Source: Apteryx mantelli (Eukaryota > Chordata > Aves > Apterygiformes > Apterygidae). From it: 64,000 bases of DNA. The first letter of the stretch is position 1. Every line of letters begins with the position of its first letter. A program made the translations under genes and the position numbers. Of the stretch, positions 12,478-25,900 are shown one piece after another. Below the pieces are notes generated by a model. The model was not told where the DNA came from, did no database searches, and saw nothing but the letters and a program-made list of their open reading frames with translations. Where the stretch lies: contig NC_089979.1 in NCBI RefSeq assembly GCF_036417845.1, positions 26,601,958 to 26,665,957 of the forward strand, written 5' to 3'.

Positions 12478-12605
12478 TGATTTTACTGGTAGTGAAGCAG
12501 AGGTTAAATAAGTATTCTAAGACCACACAGCAAGTAAGTGCTTGAATTTGTAACTCCCAAATCTGCCTTCTGCTCAATCCAAGCAGGCCATGCTGACTCA
12601 CTGTG
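12478..12605 (+). mobile_element. MIR-like ancient SINE fragment
   Basis: The order of landmarks fits the core and 3' part of MIR: GCAGAGGTTAAATAAG, then ACCACACAGCAAGTAAGTG, then a stretch ending CAGGCCATGCTGACTC. It is strongly diverged, as expected for an old amniote SINE. Assigned by eye from remembered landmarks. Confidence 0.6.
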
Positions 12606-13637
12606 GAATGCATATTTCCAGTGAACTCTTAATGGACAAGAGTAATCAAAAGGAACAGTAGATACAGATAAAGTAAGCATTAATTCTGAAAAATAAATGT
12701 TTTCTGCCCTTCAAAAAAGTTGAGTCACCTTCTTTTTAAGTTTCTACACCTTGCCAGTGTTAGCCAGAAACAGGAGATTAGAATAAAACAAGGGAGACAG
12801 TTCTGACCATGTTTTTAACAAGACTGAAAGTCAGACACAACAGCCTTATGTCATGAGATTTCCAGTACAAAGAAAATCTAATATATGTCTTGAGATTTCA
12901 AACGACATTTATGGAGATTTATCCCAATGTAGCTTTAAGGTTCAGAGGAGCCAGAAATGTTCTCTTTCACACAGATCTTGACATCCATAAGACTGTAAGA
13001 AACCAGCAATGATACTGTTATTCCAGCTCTGGAACATGTTCTGTGCTACTACTGTATATTTTATAAGGCTGCTCCTCAACATTGGGCTTATTTGTATGTA
13101 CTGTAACATAAAAAAATAACTTGTTTCAGGCAAATTAAGAATTTAAATATTAACTTTCTCCTCCTAAGGATGAAATATTTTACAGAAACTAAGAAAATTA
13201 AATGGAAAGACAACTCTCTCTGCAATTCCAAAGACCCCTTAGGTCAGAAATAAAACAAACTGAATGTGAAAGAAAGTGCTGATTATGTGACAACAATACT
13301 ATAACCAGACTGTGCGGAATCCTGTTCTGTAGTGGGAATAAATGGTAATTTATTTCCTTTCATAGGTAATCAGAAGGGAGATACCCAACCTGACATAGTT
13401 CTCAGAATACTCAAATGGACTTGCAGAGACATTAATGGATAAAGAACATCAAACTGCAAACTGCCTGCTCCGCATACCCTCTTCTGACTGCATCTAATTT
13501 ATGCTTACGTAACTCATGTCATGGGATAAATCAAAACCTATTGATGGCAGATTCAAATGTAAGTACTGGCAACAATCTTTTGTGCATTGAGAGACTGAGA
13601 TTTAAGCATCAAAAAAACCCAAAAAACAAAAAAACAA

Positions 13638-13646
13638 CCCCCCCCC
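13638..13646. repeat. C9 run inside A-rich low-complexity tract
   Basis: Nine C embedded in a roughly 60-base tract of A-runs (about 13610-13675). Confidence 0.85.
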
Positions 13647-13769
13647 CAAAAAAAAACAGCAAACAAAAAAAAAGGAAGTAGAGAAAAAGAACTAAGTGGC
13701 CCTTCTTGAACTTGGCTTTGGTTAAAGTCAAGCAGCTGAAAGAGCTCCTGATCCAATACCCTAATGTAA

Positions 13770-13880
13770 GAAACAGATGAGGAAATTACATATTCTGATA
13801 CTTCTTTTAGAACCTGACATTCTAAACTTACTCAGTGCAGAGTCAGAACCAGAAACTACTTCTGCTATGCATTTTCATTT
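13770..13880 (+). mobile_element. Possible MIR-like fragment
   Basis: AACAGATGAGGAAATTACA resembles the MIR segment around 'acagatgaggaaactgag', followed about 70 bases later by GCAGAGTCAGAACCAGAA. Highly diverged; could be chance. Confidence 0.35.
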
Positions 13881-14285
13881 CAGAAACATAACTTCTGAGT
13901 CCCAGTATAAACAAACATCTTAAATGATGTTAGAAATAAAAGTCACATTAAAAATCTTACCCATTTTAGTCAAGAGGAAAACACTCTAATTCCACTTATG
14001 TTTCTTGTTACAAAACTTGGAATGTTTTGCTCATTTCAAGAGCTCCAGTAAAATAACATTTAGATACCTGTATCTTCAGAATGAAAAGATTTTCCCTCAA
14101 AACTGTCCTTTTCTGCAAGGAGCATGTCAGTCTGCCCAGCCTTCCTCTCAGAAACATCTGCAGTTTCTAAAGAAGTTCCTGATCTCCCTCTCTGAATCCT
14201 TCTCCTCTTTTTGATCCATTACTTTCAGCATTCTTCCTTCATGTGCTGAAAAGTCACATTGCACCTCAGATTCCTTCCTTACCTA

Positions 14286-14300
14286 CAAAGAAACTCCCCC
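14286..14300. repeat. C15 homopolymer
   Basis: Fifteen consecutive C followed by an A/C-rich stretch. The proline runs in overlapping open frames are artefacts of it. Confidence 0.9.
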
Positions 14301-17300
14301 CCCCCCCCCCAAAACTTAAACCAAAAAACCCACAGGGGAAGTTACTCACAAAAAATACTTTCCATAAAGAAAACATGCTCCACTTTGTGCACCAGTGGTT
14401 TTCACATACGATCTGTGGCCCCAAACTGCTTGCTAATTGGCCACGCAGGGATGACAGACTACACAGTACTGACAATGCTTCCGCTCCTCCCTGCTGTTTC
14501 ATCAGGTGTGCATCCTTGGCTCAACTGTGAAGTGACAGGGCACTGCTGCAAAAGATAGTTAGATATGTTCCTAAACCACAGTAAAAATACAATTGGTTCT
14601 ACCAGCTCATTGACACTGGCTAGTAATAAGGAACCACAGTGGTCCCATCTCTAACATCTGTTTTTGCCTTTACAGACTGTCCCCAAAAGTCTTGCAGTGC
14701 AAGGGGAATAGCTCCAATGGTATATGTCCACTCCAGAGACCATTTCACCAACCTCTATATGGCCAGCATAAGGCTATATGGAGCCATAACCAAAAGAAGG
14801 GTGGTAAGCCTGGGGCATGCTGTTCTTGTGATCTGTGCTGCTGCTGTAAACTAGAAAAATTCATTGGCTACTATATCTTATTCCACAGAACAAAGAGACT
14901 GGTCTCTTTGTACATCCAGTACCACTTGGTACATCCAGTGCCACTATCCAGAGAGTCTCAGAAGTGATACTAAAACCACCCACATGCACTCACCTGAGCC
15001 AAGCTCAGTTTGTCCACAGTTCAATATTTGGACATTTTACGTTGAAAGTTGAAGCAGTCCACACCTGACTTAGTTTGATTTAGTGAAGGCACCAAAGGAA
15101 TCGGAGACAACATTAGAGAAAGGAAGTAGAACTGAAAACAAGGCTCAAAAAGTTATCTTCTTGTATCTTTATTATAGGAAAGTGTGAATTAAAAACAAGA
15201 CTACTACTACTGCTAGCAGTGAACTAGTGAAGTGGAGGCAGCTGATAACCCACTCTTCAAAATATGAAATCCTCCATTCCATAAAGAGCATTCAGCATAG
15301 AATAGACCAGATAAATATCCTGTAGAAAACAATGGTTCAAATAAGATGGGGGAGAGTGTGCTGTAAGTAATGGAGATGGCAAAATGGAAAGAAGTTATGG
15401 GGAATAAATATGTTTTAAGAAGAGAACCCTTGACACACAAAAAGTGGGGGTAATTCTCAAGCATGATAAGAGTCATGGAGTGGAGGGCAGGAGATGAAAC
15501 AGGGAGGGGAAGCATTAGGAAGAATGCAGTGGGAGTGAGAGCAGATTTCTGGTCAGGCTAATTGGCACAGCTCCCTGAATCAGGTCCCCGGGGGTCATAT
15601 GCACGCTAGCACCAGTGCAAAGGCAGGGAGGAAAGCCCACAGGGACCAAAGGAGCAGGTGACTGGGCGGGGGGAGAAGGCAGAGTTTGTGGTGGGGCTGA
15701 CAATAGATTCAGGCCGCCCTGAAATCATACCTTTACTTCAGGTAAAACTTAAAAATTGACTTGCAGTTAGTTTTCCAGGCTCAAAAATACATGCAAAGGA
15801 TGGGCAGTTTAGAATGACAGAATTTGTTCCCAATTGCTCCATTAGAGCATAGCTTGTTGCCTGGAGGAAGAGCTTTCAAAACCCCACACCTAAGAATTTC
15901 AGAACATACAGGTCAAGAGCTCCTACAAAGATATCCTTTTGGCAGAGGGACTCCAAATGCTGACATATAACCAATATGTGATTCGCAGGGCCCCAGAAAG
16001 CACGAAAACATAGGGAATAGACATGTGTCTAGCTCTACTGCCAGATTTTCTTTTAATCCTCAAACCATTTGCTCCTTCTGCAAAGGCATTTTGGAGGATC
16101 AAGTAAAGCAAAGGCCGACAGTTCCCCTGACTGGTATTTCATTTTGCATACAAAAGTGAGAAAAAAGAGAGAGTACTTAACTGAACAAATGATAGCTTAT
16201 TAACAAATGCATTGCTCACTTTGCAAATAAGACTGTGTAACTCTAAAAAAACCCCAAAACCCAGAGAGAACAGACTAACATTTTGAAACTGAAGAATTAA
16301 TGTATTGTCAAAATAATGAAGCTCAGTTGGTGAAGCACGCCTTTGAGAGCTATATGATGTGATCTACACTTCCCAAAAGTTTATACTTAGACCATGAAAA
16401 TATGCCACTAAGTCAATGCAATGATAAAAACAGAGCTGACAGTAGATTAAGTAGTGATCTGATGAGGAATGACAAAAAACAGAATTCCTTAAATTAGGCT
16501 TTTATTTCAAACTGATCTCACTGGAGGCCTTGCTTGCTATTCTCTAAATGTCTTTTTGACATAGGGGTACACAGAGTAAGGACACACACATGGTCATTAT
16601 CTGTGTACATTCACAGGCTATAATTCTTGTAAACAATAAATAAAAGAATAATTTCCTTGAACTTTGAAATAAGGAATAAGTCTTTCACTTCTATTATAAT
16701 TAATAATTGTGAAAACAGTCTTCAGTTCAAGCCCTATTTAAAACACTGGTGTCCATCTACTGACACAAGGATTCAAACCAATACCATAAATGGGAAAACC
16801 ACTAGTTCTATAAGAAATACAACTGGCAGGATTGAGCAGCCCACATACACGCCACTGTGGTTTTTAGCAGGATAGTCCATTATTCTTTATTCCCGCTACA
16901 GAAACTGTACTTGCCAGCTTAAATCTATGGATGCCTACATATTTCATTTTTTGTCTGAAAAGGTATCCATAAAAAAAAAAAAAAACAAAACCCTATGCCA
17001 GACATTAAATACGCAATGAGACAAGAATAACACAAGGAAAAGAACACAGCATTTCAATTCTTATATCCTAGCAGATATTAACTATCTCTGTTAGCCAGCT
17101 TTGCTTTAATATGCACACTTCATTAAGCCAATACAATCTTTAAACATTATTGACTTCACACTCCTGTAAGGGTATGTCAGCCTTTCTACTCAAAAACTTA
17201 CCTGCCAGGGGGTTATAATGTTATCTGAAAAATTACTTATACTAAGGAAGTTGACTCAATGAGGAATTCATATTCTGCAGTTGAAAACAAATTAACTGTG

Positions 17301-20300
17301 ATTTTCTTCTTGCTCTGCACTGAAGAGAATGTTATCTGCTCTTTTTCCTTTGGCAAAAGAAAGTGAGATATTTTTGCATATACTTGATCCTTCTTCTGGA
17401 TCCCTGCCTTCTCTTATTTAGATAAACATAATTGAATACAGTAGAAATATTTAATGTTTTACAAAGAGCTGTTCACATTTGGAAAAACTTCTTTTGATAA
17501 TCCATGTGCACAAGGATTCTTGTATAATAGGAACCAGTAAGACTTCCACATGAGCAGCTGTTGGGGTAGGCACACATTCAAACATGCAGTGGTCTGAAAT
17601 AGTAGCGTTCTGGACACCGAGAGTCACGAAGGGCCAGCTCAGGTTGCAGGGCTGGGCCCAAGAAAGCATGGTCACCCCTATGTAATGGCGTTAAAACAAG
17701 CCAGTGAAATCCTCCTCATGTTAGGAGACTATTACTGGTCACTCCTTGCACTTTTTACAAGCACTGGTATGGGCCTGCAAGCAGTAATTCATAAAGGCAT
17801 CTCACTGTTCAGCCTTCTATGCCACTGTCTGGGCCATTGTATTTGTTTCCCTCCTCTTTTCTGCAAACCATACCACAAATCAGACACAAATTCCATACCA
17901 CAAATTCTTTTCCAAACATCTCCTTTTTTCCTTATCCAGGAGAAGGTAGCTTAAAATCACAAGCCTAAATAATGTGCTACTTGAAGCCATGCTAGCCACT
18001 TCTTCACACTTGGATTGCAAAAGAAATCCTAATTTTGTTACTTCTTACTTATGGCATCACAGATTTCCAGTTCCCCTTGTCAGTAATGAAGAGCAATAGT
18101 TTTGTCTCATCACAGTCATTAGAAGATATTGGGTGGTTAAGGATTTACATACTATAAATACCTACAGCAGACAGACATTTTTCAAAGTTCTGCACACAAA
18201 CCGCTTCAGCTGCAACATCAGAGCACTGGTTCAGCATCACAGTATACAACAGATCACTGTCTGAGACTTCTAGTTTTCATCTCTTATTTCTCTTGCAGCC
18301 TGTCCCTGGGAACATTTAGTTTTCCAGCACTAAATAGTGAAGAACTACATATTAGTTGCATTTGTTTCCTAATACTGTGCATTTTAAAAGTGCTCCTCCT
18401 TTGAAGCATTTATAAGATCAGTACAAAAGATGACAGGAAACACAGATTCAGCTGAAGTACTTAAATAGACTTAAGATAACAGATGCATTACCTGCAAGTA
18501 GAGGTACAAGGTTATTTCTAACATCATCAGAAATGAATTTCATAATATTAATACAGATTTGACATTTATGATTCAAGAGTATTTCAGCATTTAACAATTT
18601 TACAGAGAACTGCAGGTTATGAAAGTGTGTAATGACATCTGACTTGTTCTAGAAAGCCAGTACAAAAAAATCAGGGATGAGAAATGTAGTAAGAATTTGC
18701 AACAGTAATTTCTGTAACATTCTGGATCACTTAGGAAATTTCACAGAGTGCATCCCAAGTAACCAAGCTACAAGGATTTTGAAATAGAAGAAAAGAACGT
18801 AGAAGAAAGGCAAAGCATTCTCATATAAGAATTCTTGGATCATGTAAGACTTATTTTAATCATTCAATTCAAATATGAATCAAGGGATAACTTAACAAAG
18901 AGCTGGCTTCAAAAACTGGATCAACCTGAGAAACAAGTGGCTTCAGAAACAAGTTATCTTTTATGTCAGCTGAGGAAGAGAGCAGTTCTGTTAAAAGTCA
19001 GCTTTAGGTAACATAAGGCAATTGCACCTAAGCAGATCCAATTGCAGTCACAATGCTTGACTGTGCTTAATTTCAAGGTGAATGTTAAAATGAATATTAA
19101 CTGTAAATATATGCTAAACTTTTGAAAGATTCCAAGTATGACAAGAGGCAACATTATCCATATTTTTTGAGCTTGCAGGATGGTTTTCACTCATACTCTA
19201 CACTTTTTAGTACTACTTTAAAATGATGCCATTGAATTGCTGAATAAATTACTTAATTCACATTTCTCTAATGACCAAACACTTTTTGGTCAGAAAAAGA
19301 GCTACCTAGCTAGCTGGCTCATCTACAATACGCTGGTGAGTTGATTATTTTTACTTATTTAAGAGATGAAAAACAGCCAGAGAGAGATTAGCTGGCTCAT
19401 GAAAAAAACAAAAAACAAAAAAACTCCAGAGTAGCTGCAGACCCAGAAACAAACCTAGATCTTCTGTTTCAATACTTTAAAATGAAACCATGTTCCTTTT
19501 CTCACAGGAGCTTTTCGTGGTGATACAGGTGAGAGTGCCGGACCATGTCTAGTAATGAAATATGCACTACACTGCAGTGACCAAAAGCAATACCTACCCA
19601 AGATAGTTACACAACTGATCATCCCCTTCTACAAAGCAGAATACCAACATGAATGAAAACAAAGCCCTTGAAGATAAAAATGATACGGTACATGAACAAG
19701 TTACTACGAGATAAGATAGGTATGATCTTGCCATGGAATAAATGTGAACACAGGGACGGCCACTGCAGTCACCTACGTGCTTCATTTTCACACCCCAGCC
19801 TATCTCACACTCTCTTGTTCAGCAAATTGTGTTATGACACTGGAAAAATCATTCCATCTATCCAGGAGTGTTTTCTCTCTCACTTCCCTCTTCCATTTTA
19901 TCTCATTAGTCTGAGAACAGCTCGAGACAAGAATCTATTGTACATGGATCTGAAGAGTGCCTAGCGAAATGGAGTCCCTGGAGTTAGACTGTATTTAGAC
20001 ACTACTGCAATCATAAAGAAAGAAATCTTACTGAAACACAGACAACACAAGCTGATCTATGCTATAACTGAAATACTGAAACTCCCTATGACAACAGCTT
20101 CAAGAGAAAGCAGATTAAAATTCTCTTTATGTCCCTGTAAGAAAGACACGAGGTATTCCTTGAATTCTAGTATACAGGAGGTATATTCATCCTTAAGAAC
20201 CAACCTTTGAGATGGGAGCTCTTAATATTTATGGACATACAGAAAGGCACAGATGTCCTTTTTCAATAACAAACAAACTTCTCTTTTAGTCAGATGTTTC

Positions 20301-20799
20301 TCTATGTCCTTATTTCAGCAAGAAAGTCATTACACAGTGGAGCTGAGACAATATTTGGATTTCTTTGGGTTAAAAATGATGTATATTAATATAGAACAAA
20401 CGCATGATTTTTCAAACATTTTCAATGTACAGTTCCAAAAGTGTTTGTACATACCCCTCTATAGCAAAGTAGGAAAGGCTATTTAAGACTCAAGTTTGCT
20501 TTTTTAATTATCTTTTGTAACCCCTCATCAGCAGTCTTGTATCTTGAAGGACTTTTAGATCACAGGTTGAAAATGTGATATCTTATACAACAGAGAGAAA
20601 GCACCTAACTAAAAATTACACTGAAAATAAAACAGGCAAATCTAAAGTAACTGTGTTCTAAAACCTTATATAGACTGTTAGCGTGGTTTCCATTTCTCAG
20701 GAATGGAAACTCCCCGCCTCTGAAATGTTCATTATCAATGCAAAACAGAAAAAAAACCCCAAAACACTAAAATGGGGAAGTACCATTACCACTGAAGTA

Positions 20800-20870
20800 A
20801 TGTAATAGAAAAAAATAGAAAAAAAATAGAAAAAATAGAAAAAAAGAAAATATATTTTCTATATTTATTT
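20800..20870. repeat. A-rich tract with reiterated TAGAAAAA motif
   Basis: Several imperfect copies of a TAGAAAAA-type unit, followed by TA-rich sequence containing TTTATT at 20864-20869. On the minus strand this last motif is an AATAAA hexamer. Confidence 0.6.
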
Positions 20871-22738
20871 ATTTTTGGCATTCACTCATACTGAGAATAC
20901 AATTACAAATTATGCAGAGAATACATATTGAAGGAAAACTTGATTATTTAAGATACAGAGTATTATTAACAGAAATGTACTTACCTGGAAAAGTAAATGT
21001 AGTTTAGGTATACTATGAGCTTATATTTCTCTATTCATAAACAGATGTATAATAACAGAAATAACCAGAAGAGAAGTAGGCTTTTTTTCCTCTTTTCTCT
21101 CTCTCTCTTTTTTTTTTTTAAAAGAGTCTTCACTTTTTATGGCATTGCAGCTGCTAGAAAACTATTGTTTCATTAGCCTCTAACTAAAGAAATAAGGTCA
21201 AGAATTATTCAGATGCAATTTAGAATGGAACCCATGCCAACAAAACCCATGTCATACACTTAAAACAAAGGCAACAATCCTCTTCACTCAAACCCATAAA
21301 CAGGAAAAAAATATACACATGGTAGCAGAATAGAGAGGGGCAATTACTTCTACCACTACTTATTGTAATTTATAATTTTACAGAAGTTTGATTTCATATA
21401 GCAACAGTTTAGGAGTCATTAAGTAAAAAAAACCAAAACAACTATTTATTAGGTTTGCAGAATTCATTTTGTTTGGGATTTTCAAGGACAATTAAGGGAG
21501 TCAGATATCTAACCACCATGGAAGGAAAGAATCTGCTTTCTTTGAAAACCTACAACTTATTACATAATATCTTCGTAGACTTCATAAAAAAAGTATTTGA
21601 CAGATTCATATCTTTAGATTGCTAACAAATAAGCCAAAGATTTCACAACTGAAGTACAGAATGGGACAGGATATCATGTCATACAATATTCCTAAACATT
21701 AACATTTTAAATACTTGTATTCTGTATACTCAGAAAATACTTCACAAGCCTGTAAGTGCCATCTGAAAACAGCTGAAATGGAAAATAATTCTATAAAGGA
21801 ATTCTATCCAATTGAGCCCTCTCCACAAATGCGAAAATGATACAATCACATGGTTCAGTTTGGTCCCTGTGGAGGAAAAACACTCTTACACTTCATGACA
21901 TAATATTTCGCAAAGATAAGGCATTACAGAATTGTTAGATACAGAGCAGAACATCTAAATTGCTTTTTATCCACCCTTACAAAGAAAGGTTTGCTTAGTA
22001 AAATTTCAACAAAGAGGCGTATTTTAAAACCTAAGGCTGAAACAACTTTGCTTCCAAAGCACTACAAACAGCTTTGTTTTACAAAATTTGCTTCAGGCAG
22101 ATATTACACAAACATCAAATTCATTTGAGGAAGAAACACTACATTAACCTAATAAATGAAGGAGTGATCTATACATTAAAGATGCAGTAAGGTTTGAAAT
22201 ATTTCTCATTCCTTTTATAAACTAAGAGATGTGAAACTATGGCAAGGAATTAAAAGAGCCATGCAGTTACAGCTTATTACTGTATGTGTATCAGGGTATA
22301 CTATTATTCTGGTAACTTGAGAAGGACTTTTAAAATAATATTTTTCTTTCAACTGAAACAGAAAAAAATGCTATAATAGATTTACTTCTTTTCATAAGGA
22401 AAATAAAATAATTTGGTCTTGTATTAGGATACATTTTTCATGTTCAAGAATTTAATATTCATTATGCAAGGCCTTTTTTAATCCTAATAATTTAGCAATA
22501 GAGATGCGCATCTACACATCTTGTTCGAAGTCAATATAAGTCAGAGGTAGCTCAGGAATGCTTTAGAATTTAGTGGTTTAGTTGAAATGAATTAATCCCT
22601 CTTTCAAAAGGGTTAATATTAAGTTTAAAAGGCAAACAGTATATACAGCTGCCACTGTCTGCACCAAGAAGATAATTCCAAGAAGCTCAAAATAAGATTA
22701 GAACACAGAAAAGCACAGTGCACTTCTTCACATTTGCT
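20864..22738 (-). other. ANKRD46: Probable ANKRD46 3' untranslated region (extent uncertain)
   Basis: AT-rich non-coding sequence directly downstream of the ANKRD46 stop. On the minus strand, AATAAA hexamers occur at 21445-21450 and 20864-20869, and an ATTAAA at 22451-22456. Any of these could direct 3' end formation. Transcript data are needed to choose. Confidence 0.4.
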
Positions 22739-22955
22739 TCAGTGCACCAGTTCAGGCTGATTTTCTACAAAAGGAAGCACCCCACTAACATAGTATGCTA
22801 TTCCAAGAGACAGAAGAGCAATGACAATAATCAGGAGCAGCACCCTCCAGAAGCCCAGGTCTTCCACAAACTCTTGCCATGTCGTGCGGAAACTGGAAAG
22901 AACTCCTTCACCTTGCTGTAGGTTTGGATTAAGGAGGGAATGGCTTTCCATCGCA
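22739..22955 (-). CDS. ANKRD46: ANKRD46 last coding exon (membrane segment)
   Basis: The acceptor reads TTCATAG followed by TGCGATGG. The first base completes a Ser codon split from the previous exon (AG|T). The exon encodes about 71 residues, including the hydrophobic segment and the ENQPELVH C-terminus, and ends at the TGA at 22739-22741. Confidence 0.96.
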
Positions 22956-25900
22956 CTATGAAGGATTAAAAATACATCAGAGCAAAAGAATGCACCTTTA
23001 AGTATGACAGTAATCCTACTAAGAGCAACTGAAACATTCTAAATTAAAATCTAAACCCACTCGGAGATTTATAGTACTTCCTTTGCTAAATCAAGTCAAA
23101 GAAGATCGAGAAAAGACTCCCAACTCTAAACTTGAGTTACTTGAAAAGATATTTATTAACTTGTGTGATGAGAGCGATATTTGTACCTGTGTGATTGTAC
23201 AGTTTGAAGGCTTGCAACTTCAAAGCCTTCAAAAGTCAGTCCTCACAATTCCTAAGAAAGGCTTCGTAAATATAATGGAGCATAAGCCAAAACGTTAAGG
23301 GGCACAGCTGTTGTTACTAAAACAAACAGCAAATTATAATTTAAATGTAAACTCTGCTGCATACAACAGAAACTATAACCAATATAATTTAGATACTGAA
23401 CTATGTAGTAATCTTCATTACTCTCCTGCACTTCTTTGTTACAAGGCCTCTTCTCCAATATAAAAATGTCAGAGGAAACAATAAATTTGGACAAAAATGA
23501 AGTTCTGAAACTTTCTGATCTAGAAGATAAGTTAGCATTGCTGTGTTCTCTGCCACACAGCACTCAGCAACTGCTCTGATGTTTTAACATTCTACTACCA
23601 ATCCATCAGGTGCCCTCAAACTGCTAGACTACAAATTAGGGACTGGAACTCTCACTTTTAAATGAGAGACAAATAAGAAATTAGAATGTCATCAGAGTCA
23701 TCTTGACAATGAATCGTCTTGAGAAAAAAATTTAAGTTGTTTCAAATACTGCATGGCTTCTTATATCAGGCTCCCAATTTTGCTGGTTTCACAATTGCTT
23801 TATAATATGAAACTGTTTCTCTGTTAATGTATGACAAACATCACAAACAGTAGGAAAATTTTCTCATCACTGGATTTCATAAACACTTACGTACAATTTT
23901 AGTCACCTGCGTAGTCCTACTACTTCTCACTTGAGTGTAATTACATATAAAAGTGTTTACATGATCAGGCTCTGACAAGCGTGGAAAGGAAATGGTGAAG
24001 CTGACTATGTACACAGCGATGTAGAAGCAGAGCAAAAACAATTTTTTTCCTCTCTTCTAATTGCTTTCAGTTACTATATTCTCTAGGTATCTCTTACAGC
24101 AGTAATAAGACAAGACATTTCAGGGAAAAGTAATTTCCTGGTCAAAACCAGCTGTATAAATGCTATTGTTCCTGGTAATAATAATAAATTGACAAAATAT
24201 TGTAATTAGAAAAAAGTCTCATTTGTGAATCTCTCTTCTAATATTATACAGTGGAAAAACTTTGCAGAAAAACGTTACACCATTCATCTGGTATTTTTTC
24301 ATCTTAGGAAGTACAGCCACTGAAGAATAATTAGACTAAATTCCCATAGCTTACTGAAGTATCACAGTGTCATCTGCAGAAAATTTCAGAAATTGCTTAC
24401 TAAACAGCTTGCCTTTTTTTGCTTTTTAAATACTTACTTTGCTATAAAGCTATTTTAGCTTGCCCATAGCTGCAGGAGTTAGTCATCTTCCTTGCTTATT
24501 ATGATTTCCCAAGACAGCTATTGGTGTAGAACAGTACTACTCACTCATTAAGTACTAACTAGTTAGTTAATATATAACCACAGAGAGGTTAAATAAAAGT
24601 GCAATACAATTTAAATGAAAAGATCACATGCTTGCTCATTAAATAGGAAAGGGTACACAGAAAACATTTTTGACATTTTATACTACAACCAAATTAAAAG
24701 CAATGTTATTCAAGACATTTTTCTTACTATGAAGAAATGCTAATGCAGCAATGCATATTACAGAAGAGTTTGTGCCATATAGCACAAATTTTCTTTTTTC
24801 TTTCTAGCAAAGCATGAAAGTTCACATTTGGGTGCATTGTGGGCAGTCACAGGTCATGTTGGGCTATGTAGATAAAAAAAGATCATCTGTGCTGAAATAG
24901 AGAGGGTCTTGCCTGACAGCACAGTGCCACTCCTTACTGGGAGAAGTGCAAAGCAAGAGGGAAGAAACTTGACTTGGGAATCTAGTTTTGGCCTTTTTTT
25001 CCCAGGTCAGCAGCAACTGTATGTAGTATGAAGCAGAAAACTGTTGTTCAAGAGTGAAGTTCATGGTTCATGTTCAGAAAGAACAATCATTATCTTTCCA
25101 TAGGTTCATACATAATGGAAGAGAACAAGCGAGGGGAAAAAATAAATAAAGAGGGCAGAAGACACTCCAAGTGTCTCTAAAACGCAGAAAAAAAATGCAA
25201 AGAGGGAGGAGTGAAACTGTGGAGGTCTGAAAAGCCAACTGTTACAAAGACATTATTTATTTACAAAACAAACAGCAAACTTGCTTTTGCTGCTGTCAGC
25301 ATCTATTATATGTTATTTTAAAAATAATATATTTCAGACATTTTATACATGTTCACAAACTAGCTGGGGAGTGAGTGCACTGTTCATAGGTCTGTACCTC
25401 TCCCCAAGGAGAGTTGCCAACTTCCTTGACAAACCAAACAATGTAACATTTATGAAGGTCAAATAGCAGAAAGGAAGCTATGTTCCTTAAAGGGACACTG
25501 TCAAATCAAAAGTCATCGTTTAAACGGGGCTAAGCTTTTGTCCCATACGTTAAAACAAAAACAGCCTAAATGCATTTCTATGTCACAAGCAATTTTTAGT
25601 AAGATTTAGTAAGATTCAGAAAGATAATATACACAAGTTCTAATAATTAATACCAACGTAATTTGGAGACTAATATCTAACTTTATATTTCAGGGCTTAA
25701 AACAGTCTCTGTGATGAGTTGGAGTTAGGGGGTTTACCTGATGTGTAAGAAAGAACTTCCAGTCTGCTCACTGGGAGTATTTATTTTGCATGATTTCTGT
25801 AATATTGTTGGTTTCAATTTTTAGATACCAATTTCATCTAGACAGTTTAATTATCATTTACAGTGAAAGCTGTGTACATTTTGATACAAACTGGACTAAA

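Larger units (their letters stand above)
12606..20863. other. Long non-coding intergenic stretch
   Basis: No coding exon is recognised. There are two C-runs (13638-13646 and 14286-14300), weak MIR-like pieces near 13770-13880 and 19360-19500, and A-rich tracts near 16970 and 20810. The right end approaches the presumed 3' untranslated region of ANKRD46. Confidence 0.4.
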
